Under the pieces are notes generated by a model, which did not search any database, was not told where the DNA came from, and worked only from the letters and a program-made list of their open reading frames with translations. The translations under genes and the position numbers were made by a program. Source: Acetobacteraceae bacterium (lineage in GTDB: Bacteria; Pseudomonadota; Alphaproteobacteria; Acetobacterales; Acetobacteraceae). Taken from it: DNA of 7,577 bases. Numbering within the stretch: the stretch's first letter is position 1; the number at the start of each line of letters is the position of its first letter. Where the stretch lies: the NCBI GenBank assembly GCA_003164305.1, contig PLSZ01000041.1, positions 36,208-43,784 of the forward strand, in the 5' to 3' direction. This document shows positions 1 through 5,231 of the stretch, piece by piece.

Positions 1-2
1 TC

Positions 3-341
3 GCGCACGACCTCGCGGTGGTGAAACACATCTCCAACCGCATCGCCGTCATGTACTTAGGCAAGATCGTGGAACTCGCGGGCAGTGAGACCCTGCACGC
101 CACGCCGCGGCATCCTTACACCAGCGCGCTGATCGCCGCCGTGCCCGCCATGCACCCGCGCAACCGCCGCCGCGGCACCCGCCGTCCACTGGCCGGCGAC
201 ATCCCCAGCGCGTTGCATCCCCCGCCCGGCTGCCGCTTTCACACACGCTGCCCACTGGCGATCGACGCCTGTCGCGTCATCGAGCCGCCGATGACCGAGC
301 CCGCGCCCGGCCATTTCGTCGCCTGTCATGTGATGGGTTGA
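3..341 (+). CDS. Oligopeptide/dipeptide ABC transporter ATP-binding protein, C-terminal part (5' end outside window)
   Basis: This is the last 112 residues of an ATPase that would power peptide (or nickel/opine-type) uptake at the inner face of the cytoplasmic membrane. The first visible residues, [21 protein letters not shown], hold the H-loop histidine (second residue) that ends the ATPase core. The Walker A, signature and Walker B motifs lie upstream of the window. After the core comes the oligopeptide-transporter C-terminal extension: [14 protein letters not shown], then the cysteine-bearing [14 protein letters not shown] and a final HFVACHV. This combination is typical of DppD/DppF/OppD/OppF proteins. 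The reading frame is open from base 3, and the true start is not in view. Ending with this extension close to the stop is normal, so the C-terminus looks intact. DppF-like and DppD-like forms cannot be told apart from this fragment. It is probably the last gene of its operon, since a dyad-rich gap follows. Confidence 0.93.
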   Translation, partial: AHDLAVVKHISNRIAVMYLGKIVELAGSETLHATPRHPYTSALIAAVPAMHPRNRRRGTRRPLAGDIPSALHPPPGCRFHTRCPLAIDACRVIEPPMTEPAPGHFVACHVMG

Positions 342-355
342 AGCCACATTTCATT

Positions 356-371
356 TGTATCGTACGTTACA
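356..371. promoter_or_regulatory. Near-perfect 16-base dyad, operator-like
   Basis: The sequence TGTATCGTACGTTACA reads the same on the opposite strand except at its 5th and 12th positions, with CGTACG at its centre. A further TGTATCA follows at 374-380. A short palindrome with TGTA/TACA arms resembles TetR-family operators in general form. No TetR-family gene is in the window, so the binding protein is unknown. The dyad lies 15 bases after the transporter stop codon, about 340 bases before the regulator start. Confidence 0.4.
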
Positions 372-405
372 GATGTATCATTCTGGCCGGCGCTTTGTGT
401 CACGC

Positions 406-419
406 TTTCGGCGCCGAAA
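406..419. repeat. Perfect 14-base palindrome
   Basis: TTTCGGCGCCGAAA is perfectly self-complementary. As RNA it could fold only as a 5-bp stem with a GCGC loop, and no T-run follows, so it is a weak terminator candidate for the transporter operon. A DNA-level protein-binding dyad is an equal possibility. Confidence 0.4.
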
Positions 420-709
420 CCGAGCCTGGTATCGCGCCATCTCCGCATATGGTTCGCACATCAATTGATTAAACTTAACGGTCCGGCGCGTTCCGGCCTT
501 CAATTCCGTCATCTTTCGACCCGCGGAAATGTATCGTTGGTTTCGAATTTCTTGCTAAATAATCCCCTTGAAGCCCGCTTTCCCCAAAAAAATTGAAATT
601 TTGTTGTGACGACCCCTGCAATTACCTGACGGTACGTTCATCTCCCAGTCATGCGTCACGCTTAGGGGTCCGGATCGTGAATGAGTTGGTCAGAATCAGG
701 GTCGACGGA

Positions 710-1354
710 ATGACGAAAACCTCTGCTCTCATCGTGGAATCGCACACGCTGATGCGGCGTGCCCTGGTGGCGTTGCTGCGTGAGGCCCGGCCGGATTGGC
801 ACTGCGACGATGTCGAGGGCCTGGCCGAGTTAAGCACAAGGCTGCCTGAATCCTCCCCCACGCTGGTGCTGATCGATCCGCGGTTGTGCGGCCTGGATGG
901 CTTGCGGCAATTGTGTCAGAGGTTCCCGCGCACGACGTTCGTGGTGTTGTCGGATCAGGACGACCGGCCGACGATCCTGGCCTGCCTGGAAGCCGGCGCG
1001 CAAGGCTACATCCTCAAATCCAGCAGTCAGGATCAGTTCATTCGCGCGCTGGAAACCATTCTGATGGGCGGCATGTTCGCGCCCGCGTCGTTGAGCGGAA
1101 CGCCGATCCACCCCCCGGTGCCGGCGTACCGCACGGAACTGAAACCAAATCCGGCGCTGTCGCATCTGACCGAGCGCCAGCGGCATGTGTTTGAGTTGCT
1201 GGCCGAAGGCTGCGCCACGAAAACCATCGCGCGCCGCCTGGATCTCGCGGTCGGGACGGTGAAAGTTCACCTGGCCGCGATTTACCGCACACTCGGCGCG
1301 TCGAGCCGCCTGGAGGCCTTGGCCAAAGCGCATCGCGCGCACGCCGCGGTTTAA
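710..1354 (+). CDS. NarL/FixJ-type response regulator (receiver plus LuxR-type HTH)
   Basis: A 214-residue two-domain transcription regulator, the usual length for the family. The receiver spans about residues 4-120. It has phospho-acceptor Asp56 in LVLIDPRL, switch Ser81 in FVVLSDQ and the conserved Lys103 in GYILKSS. The usual acidic pair after the first strand (VDDH) is VESH here, leaving one acid (Glu10) and a serine. A linker of about 30 residues rich in Pro leads to the LuxR-type HTH at about 153-210 (LTERQRHVFELLAEG, then KTIARRLDLAVGTVKVHLAAIYRTL). I chose ATG 710 because the receiver's first strand begins directly after it and AGGG at 698-701 is well placed. GTG 677, preceded by AGGGG at 664-668, is a real alternative adding 11 residues. 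No histidine kinase is adjacent, so it is an orphan regulator in this window. Its targets are unknown. It is co-oriented with the transporter but separated by a long gap. Confidence 0.92.
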   Translation: MTKTSALIVESHTLMRRALVALLREARPDWHCDDVEGLAELSTRLPESSPTLVLIDPRLCGLDGLRQLCQRFPRTTFVVLSDQDDRPTILACLEAGAQGYILKSSSQDQFIRALETILMGGMFAPASLSGTPIHPPVPAYRTELKPNPALSHLTERQRHVFELLAEGCATKTIARRLDLAVGTVKVHLAAIYRTLGASSRLEALAKAHRAHAAV

Positions 1355-1355
1355 T

Positions 1356-1379
1356 TCCCGGCTGCGAAAGCGGCCGGGA
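1356..1379. terminator. Strong GAAA-loop hairpin between convergent genes
   Basis: Immediately after the regulator stop, the DNA can form a 10-bp stem (TCCCGGCTGC with GCGGCCGGGA, one G-T pair) closed by a GAAA tetraloop at 1366-1369. It lies between two convergent genes and could end transcription from both sides. Neither side has a clear T-run, so it may act as a 3'-end stabiliser or as a non-canonical terminator. Confidence 0.6.
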
Positions 1380-1447
1380 GTGCCCTGAACACCGATCCTC
1401 GAGAGTCGGCCGAGGAAGCCGTCATCACGCCGACATGCCCGGCGCGC

Positions 1448-1879
1448 TCAGGGCATCGGGTAACACGCGGTGGTTGCCAGCGACGTGTAATTTCCCATCG
1501 GCGGCGGCAGGGCGAAGAAAGTGTGGCTGATCGTGACGGAAAAGAAGTTGTGGCTGAAGCCATTGCAATTCGACACCTTGCCGTTGACCGTCACGTCCGC
1601 GTTGGTGATGACCGGCTGATAGGTCCAGGTTTGCGCCGAGGTGACCGCGAAGTTCTGCGTCGTCGTGGTATTGGTACAGAGAAAGTTCGCCGTGTTGAAG
1701 GTATAACCGATCGCCCCGCACCGAGCGGCCGCCGACGCCGCCGCCTGCATCCCGGTTTTCAGCCACCACAGCAGGCCGGTTTCGACGATGGCGAACGTCA
1801 CCATGCACAGCATCCAGCCGACGATCGCGAACTCCACCGTCGTGCTGCCGCGTTTGTCATGCCGAAACGAACGCCGCAT
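1448..1879 (-). CDS. TadE-like minor pilin (pseudopilin), second in pair
   Basis: A 143-residue protein with a class III (type IVb) prepilin-like N-terminus: a short basic leader, MRRSFRHDKRG, a probable cut after Gly11, then STTVEFAIVGWMLCMVTFAIVETGLLWWL as the hydrophobic stalk with Glu at +5 (Glu16). TadE and TadF are minor pseudopilins processed by the Tad prepilin peptidase and needed for Flp pilus assembly at the inner membrane. The periplasmic part (about 42-143) is rich in Thr, Asn and Ser and has four cysteines (54, 68, 105, 139), which could form disulfides. It also holds NTT and NYT sequons. The ATG at 1879 overlaps the previous stop as TGATG, and GAGGT lies just upstream, so translation is probably coupled to its partner. 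Whether it is TadE or TadF proper cannot be decided here. The same frame stays open far upstream, but that part runs through other genes and is not protein-like. Confidence 0.85.
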   Translation of the reverse strand: MRRSFRHDKRGSTTVEFAIVGWMLCMVTFAIVETGLLWWLKTGMQAAASAAARCGAIGYTFNTANFLCTNTTTTQNFAVTSAQTWTYQPVITNADVTVNGKVSNCNGFSHNFFSVTISHTFFALPPPMGNYTSLATTACYPMP

Positions 1880-2373
1880 CAGTTCAACCTCACGGTCGCC
1901 GATTCCGTCATCGGCTGACTTAACGCGGCACCGAAGCCGTTCATCAGGCCGGTATTGGTATAAGTAGCGGTGATGATGACGTAGGTCCCAGCCGCGGAGC
2001 CGTCCGTGCACGTGGCGGGTAGGCTCGCCACCACCGTCATCGTCGGCCCGGTTCCGGTCACGCAATAATCCGCCACGGGCGCCGTGACCACTAAATTCGT
2101 TATCGCGCCGGGCGGCAGGAACATCGCGTTGGTGACGACCGTTTGAATGTTCTGGGTGACGACACCGGGGCCGGTCAGATACGCGTACTCCGCCCCGGCC
2201 GCCACCGCGTTCGCCAGGTTGGTGCGGTAAAACTGCGCCAGGCCATAATCCGCCACGCCCCCCAGCATCATGATCAGCAAAGGGCTCGCGACAGCGAATT
2301 CCAGCGCGGCGGTGGCGCGCTTCGACGACACGCGCCGCAGCTGGATGCTCCGGGAAATAAGCGTACGGGACAT
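1879..2373 (-). CDS. TadE/TadG-like minor pilin (pseudopilin), first in pair
   Basis: A 164-residue protein with the same design as its downstream neighbour: basic leader MSRTLISRSIQLRRVSSKRA, then TAALEFAVASPLLIMMLGGVADYGL as the membrane stalk, with Glu25 at +5 if the peptidase cuts after Ala20. Alanine, not the usual glycine, is at -1. After the stalk come YRTNLANAVAAGAEYAYL, typical of TadE/TadG-like proteins, and a Thr-rich, beta-looking periplasmic domain with two cysteines (104, 122). It is too short for full-length TadG, which usually carries a von Willebrand-type domain. I chose ATG 2373; GTG 2412 would add 13 residues (MGPLNNKLSRLVT) and has no clear ribosome site either. A small inverted repeat at 2375-2389 covers the region just before the ATG. 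It follows the 602-residue membrane protein gene by 96 bases on the same strand, so the three probably form an operon. Confidence 0.85.
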   Translation of the reverse strand: MSRTLISRSIQLRRVSSKRATAALEFAVASPLLIMMLGGVADYGLAQFYRTNLANAVAAGAEYAYLTGPGVVTQNIQTVVTNAMFLPPGAITNLVVTAPVADYCVTGTGPTMTVVASLPATCTDGSAAGTYVIITATYTNTGLMNGFGAALSQPMTESATVRLN

Positions 2374-2374
2374 G

Positions 2375-2389
2375 GTCACCAGTCGTGAC
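2375..2389 (-). repeat. Small hairpin over the leader of the first pseudopilin gene
   Basis: GTCAC and GTGAC form a perfect 5-bp inverted repeat around a 5-base loop, ending one base before the ATG on the minus strand. No good Shine-Dalgarno sequence is visible, and what there is (GGTGA) lies inside the right arm. The structure could limit initiation, but it is short enough to be chance. Confidence 0.25.
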
Positions 2390-2469
2390 AGTTTGTTGTT
2401 CAAAGGCCCCACACCGGCGCGGCATGGAAGATCGCGTCCTGTTATCGCGCGCCAAACATAACGAATCAG

Positions 2470-4278
2470 TTACCGCGACGCCGTCGCCCCCGGCCGGATC
2501 ACTTCGTACAGCGCGTGGCCGGAGACCGGGTTTTCGTCGATCTGCCGCAGCCACGGCGGCGGATTGCCGGTTCTGACCTGGTCGTACAGCGTCGCCGTCC
2601 GGACGCCGTCCACCAGCGAGGACCGCACCGGCGTTTCGCAGCCCAGTACCAACGAAATTTCCGCGGCGTCGATCTCCGGCGGCACGGTTTCCGCCGGCGC
2701 CACCCGCCACGCCGCGCGCAGCCGCGAAAACCCGGCGACGTTGCGGTGATACAGCGAGCCCACCGTACGAACCCCGGTTTTCCACAGGAGCTCCGGCGTG
2801 TCGTTGACGTCGGCCAGCACCACCGCGCCGGGATGCTTGCGCAGCAGCGGAACCGCGTCGCCCGGTTTGCACGCCGGCACCACGCCGAACGGCGCCGCGT
2901 GCGCGCTGGAGGTCAGGTCCGGCAATTGTCCGATGTAAGGCACCTGGATGAACAGCAGGATGATCGCCATCCGCGCGAACGACTGGCCGATCTGATGCCA
3001 TTTCGCCATCGCCGCGCTGGCCATTGTCAAAGCGATCGGCAGCGCGATCGCACCCGCCGCTTCGGGGTAAGCCGCGAAACGCACATGCGTCCACCCGAGC
3101 GCGAGCGCGGCACCCAGGCACAGCGCGACGTAACTGGCGAACAGGGAGCGGCGGCGCATGCCCATCACCACCACCAGCAGCGCCGCCAGCAGGCCGGTGA
3201 ACAGGAAATGCAGCGCCTGGAACAGATTGCCGACCGGCAACATCTCACTGATATGACCGAACATCGCGTCACGCTGCTGTTGGTCCAGCAGCATGTTGCC
3301 GCCGAACAGCGCGGCCCGGAACGTCACAGCCCAGACGCCGGCGCACAGCACGGCGACGGCCAACGCGGTGGCGATGCGCGCTGTGCGTTTCTGTAGCTTT
3401 CCGTGCAACGCCCAAAGCCCGCACCCGGTCGCCGCGACAGCCCACCCCAGACCCGCGAACAGCAGGCTGAGGCGATCGATGTCCAACGCCGTCCAGCCGC
3501 CGGAGGGTGGATCGGCCAGCAACGCCAACGTTGTCGTCAAGGCGAACGACATCCCGGTCAAACCGATCGCGCGCGCCAGATCGGCGCGCGACGGATACGC
3601 GATCCACGCCAGCCACAACGCGCCAAACGCCAGCATCGTCAGCGGCACGCTCTCGGGCGTGAACCAGACGCCGGCACCGATCCACGCGCCCAAAGCGACA
3701 CAAGACGCCGGCGCGGCCCGTCCGGCGATCAATCGCGCCGCGAAACCCCAGCAGGCGACAGAGCAAATCACGATCGCCACGTGATGGTGCACGACGCCGG
3801 CCAGACCGTAACTGGCGATCGCCGGCGACAGCACCGGCAGGATCGCACCCAGAAAAAGCCACCCGCGGGCGGCGAAGGGCGCGCCAGCCCAGACCACGGC
3901 GAAGGCCAGCGCGGCGAGGTTCAGCGGCCCCCACACCAGCGCCGCGGCGTACAACGCGCCCTCGGGGCTCAACACCAGGCGGAACGGCAGGCTCAGCAGG
4001 ATCAGCAGGCTATCGACCAGATGCGACCAGTGCAGCATCGTGCCATGCCCCGACCCGTCCCGCGCCACCACGAACAGCACGCGGCCGCTGTCCAGCATGT
4101 CGCGCAGTCGCACCAGCCGCATGTAACTATCGGGATTGCTTAGTCCGCCCGCCCATAACTCCGGCGGGATTCGCGCGCTCATGCCCGCCACCGTCAGCAG
4201 CGCGAGCATGACGCAAATGAAACCCGTCACGCGCCCGACCCGACCGAACTCTTGCATCGTTGAAACCCGTTCATTCAT
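2470..4278 (-). CDS. Polytopic membrane protein, probable GT-C-fold glycosyltransferase (STT3/PMT-like type)
   Basis: A 602-residue protein with about ten or more hydrophobic segments between residues 17 and 450, then a soluble C-terminal part of about 150 residues. After the first membrane segment comes NPDSYMRLVRLRDML (48-62), then LHWSHLVD (82-89). This 'D...R..Q/R-RD...HWSRLVD' pattern with an early extracytoplasmic Asp (Asp50) recalls a family common in Alphaproteobacteria, and GT-C enzymes use such an Asp near a lipid-linked sugar donor. GVVHHHV (161-167) sits where relatives, from memory, have RIDHHN. The C-terminal LADVNDTPELLW and SLYHRNVAG (around 488-516) also fit that family. Specific donor and acceptor are unknown. 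ATG 4278 gives the full length; ATG 4257 (8th codon) is an alternative, favoured by a possible -10 box at 4296-4301. It heads an operon with two Tad pseudopilins, so a role in pilin or surface glycosylation is an inference from context. Confidence 0.72.
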   Translation of the reverse strand: MNERVSTMQEFGRVGRVTGFICVMLALLTVAGMSARIPPELWAGGLSNPDSYMRLVRLRDMLDSGRVLFVVARDGSGHGTMLHWSHLVDSLLILLSLPFRLVLSPEGALYAAALVWGPLNLAALAFAVVWAGAPFAARGWLFLGAILPVLSPAIASYGLAGVVHHHVAIVICSVACWGFAARLIAGRAAPASCVALGAWIGAGVWFTPESVPLTMLAFGALWLAWIAYPSRADLARAIGLTGMSFALTTTLALLADPPSGGWTALDIDRLSLLFAGLGWAVAATGCGLWALHGKLQKRTARIATALAVAVLCAGVWAVTFRAALFGGNMLLDQQQRDAMFGHISEMLPVGNLFQALHFLFTGLLAALLVVVMGMRRRSLFASYVALCLGAALALGWTHVRFAAYPEAAGAIALPIALTMASAAMAKWHQIGQSFARMAIILLFIQVPYIGQLPDLTSSAHAAPFGVVPACKPGDAVPLLRKHPGAVVLADVNDTPELLWKTGVRTVGSLYHRNVAGFSRLRAAWRVAPAETVPPEIDAAEISLVLGCETPVRSSLVDGVRTATLYDQVRTGNPPPWLRQIDENPVSGHALYEVIRPGATASR

Positions 4279-4295
4279 GCTGAGCGACGCTTCTT

Positions 4296-4301
4296 AGTAT
4301 A
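4296..4301 (-). promoter_or_regulatory. Possible -10 box for the membrane protein/pseudopilin operon
   Basis: On the minus strand this reads TATACT, preceded by CC, a good match to a housekeeping -10 element. The expected -35 position (about 4319-4324, GCTCAA on the minus strand) is a poor match. If used, the transcript would begin near 4289. That would leave a very short leader for ATG 4278 and about 32 bases for ATG 4257. Confidence 0.35.
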
Positions 4302-4338
4302 GGCGCGCGACCGCGAAATTGAGCCCCGTCTTGCCGCT

Positions 4339-4354
4339 TAGGCCGGATGGCCTA
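4339..4354. repeat. Perfect 6-bp hairpin in the divergent intergenic region
   Basis: TAGGCC and GGCCTA pair perfectly around the loop GGAT. It lies between the divergent membrane-protein and CtrA-like genes, about 60 bases from the first start and 100 from the second. Two more GGCC blocks occur just downstream (about 4371-4395). It may be a regulator site or part of the CtrA-like gene's leader; nothing decides this. Confidence 0.35.
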
Positions 4355-4442
4355 GTTCCCTGATCCCTTTGGCCTGGTCTCCTGGCCGAATTTACCAAAA
4401 TGAAATTTTCCCTGAGTTTCACTCGTGTAAACGGTCGTTGCG

Positions 4443-4447
4443 AAGGA
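4443..4447 (+). promoter_or_regulatory. Ribosome binding site fixing the CtrA-like start
   Basis: AAGGA lies nine bases before ATG 4457, the best Shine-Dalgarno sequence in the window. It decides against the upstream in-frame ATG at 4400, which would add a 19-residue stretch with no counterpart in CtrA. Confidence 0.75.
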
Positions 4448-4456
4448 AACACAACC

Positions 4457-5200
4457 ATGTTGATACTCAGGGTAGGGCGGATCTCGATCTCCGGCGGCAA
4501 TGATACGCAACTGTTGCGTAAACATGGCATCAGCATCGAGCATACTGAATCGGGACGTGACTCGCTGGAGTTCCTCCGGCTGTACGATTACGACCTCGTG
4601 CTGATGGACCTGGAACTGCCGGACATGCCGGGCCATGAGGCGATCCGCCTCGCTCGCGCCGCCGGTTTATCCACGCCGTCGATCGTACTGGCCGAGAACG
4701 CCTCGCCGCAGATCAAGGTGAAGGCTCTGGATCAGGGCGCCGACGATTTCGTCACCACGCCGTGCCATCCGGATGAGCTGCTGGCCCGCGTGCGCGCCGT
4801 GGTTCGCCGCAGTCAGGGTCACGCCAATTCGGTGCTGCGCCTCGGCCCGGTGGAACTCAGCCTGGACCGCCACGAAGTGCGGGTGAACGGCGTGAAGCTG
4901 TCGGTCTCGCGCCGCGAGTTCGGCGTGCTGGAGCTGCTGTTCCTGAAACAGGGCATCATCCTGAACAAGAACGCCTTCCTCAACCATCTCTATACCGGAA
5001 TGGAAGAGCCCGAGATGAAGACCATCGACGTCATCATCTGCCGGCTGCGCAAGAAACTGGCCAGCGCCGGCGTGCCGAACCTGATCGATACCGTGTGGGG
5101 CTGCGGCTACATCCTGCGCGAGCCGACGATCTCCACCGAGCCCGTCAACATGCCCGGCATGGCCAGCGTCTTTTCGGGCGACACCCAGGAAGCCGCCTGA
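4457..5200 (+). CDS. CtrA-like OmpR-family response regulator with degenerate receiver
   Basis: A 247-residue DNA-binding regulator that aligns without gaps to recalled Caulobacter CtrA over at least the first 107 residues. Shared blocks are YDYDLVLMDLELPDM (Asp51 at the same number as in CtrA), ARVRAVVRRSQGHANSV (110-126) and the output-domain stretch FLNHLYTGMEEPE (174-186) followed by IDVIICRLRKKLA (190-202). These last blocks are close to diagnostic for CtrA. The receiver is damaged: the acidic residues Glu7-Asp8-Asp9 of CtrA are Gly-Arg-Ile, switch Ser79 is Ala, and Lys101 is Thr (DDFVTTPCHPDE). In the wing, WGRGY is WGCGY (Cys216). It also has a C-terminal tail of about 24 residues that differs from CtrA. 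It probably works without normal phosphorylation and may compete with or modify true CtrA at TTAA-type sites. A true ctrA is presumably elsewhere in the genome, which I cannot see. It is followed after 31 bases by the lytic transglycosylase. Confidence 0.9.
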   Translation: MLILRVGRISISGGNDTQLLRKHGISIEHTESGRDSLEFLRLYDYDLVLMDLELPDMPGHEAIRLARAAGLSTPSIVLAENASPQIKVKALDQGADDFVTTPCHPDELLARVRAVVRRSQGHANSVLRLGPVELSLDRHEVRVNGVKLSVSRREFGVLELLFLKQGIILNKNAFLNHLYTGMEEPEMKTIDVIICRLRKKLASAGVPNLIDTVWGCGYILREPTISTEPVNMPGMASVFSGDTQEAA

Positions 5201-5231
5201 CCCCGCCTGGTAACTCCCACTTCGATCCCGG

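Larger units (their letters stand above)
342..709. other. Dyad-rich gap between the ABC transporter and the response regulator
   Basis: I see no convincing gene in this stretch. It is visibly richer in A/T than the flanking genes, particularly from about 525 to 605. It contains several short inverted repeats: 356-371, 406-419 and the perfect 10-base ATCAATTGAT at 460-469. The hexamer TGTATC occurs three times (356-361, 374-379, 530-535). A TTG-initiated in-frame extension of the downstream regulator reaches back to 593, but its translation (MKFCCDDPCNYL...) does not resemble a receiver domain, so I treat it as leader. The gap probably carries the terminator of the transporter operon and the promoter of the regulator, but I cannot assign a confident -35/-10 pair. 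Confidence 0.6.

Noticed and set aside
593..709. N-terminal extension of the NarL-type regulator from TTG 593
   Set aside because: The extra residues do not look like a receiver, and better starts with ribosome sites exist at 710 and 677.
1880..3121. Upstream extension of the 143-residue pseudopilin frame to a 557-residue open frame
   Set aside because: The first 414 residues are Arg/Gly-rich and run out of frame through the membrane-protein and first pseudopilin genes. It is a GC-rich shadow; the real protein begins at the ATG at 1879 with a prepilin leader.
3403..4143. Plus-strand open frame of 246 codons opposite the membrane protein gene
   Set aside because: It is rich in Arg, Gln and Pro with no domain, and lies opposite a gene with clear family motifs.
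4400..4456. Start of the CtrA-like gene at ATG 4400
   Set aside because: It has no ribosome site and no counterpart in CtrA; ATG 4457 has AAGGA at the right distance and aligns gap-free.
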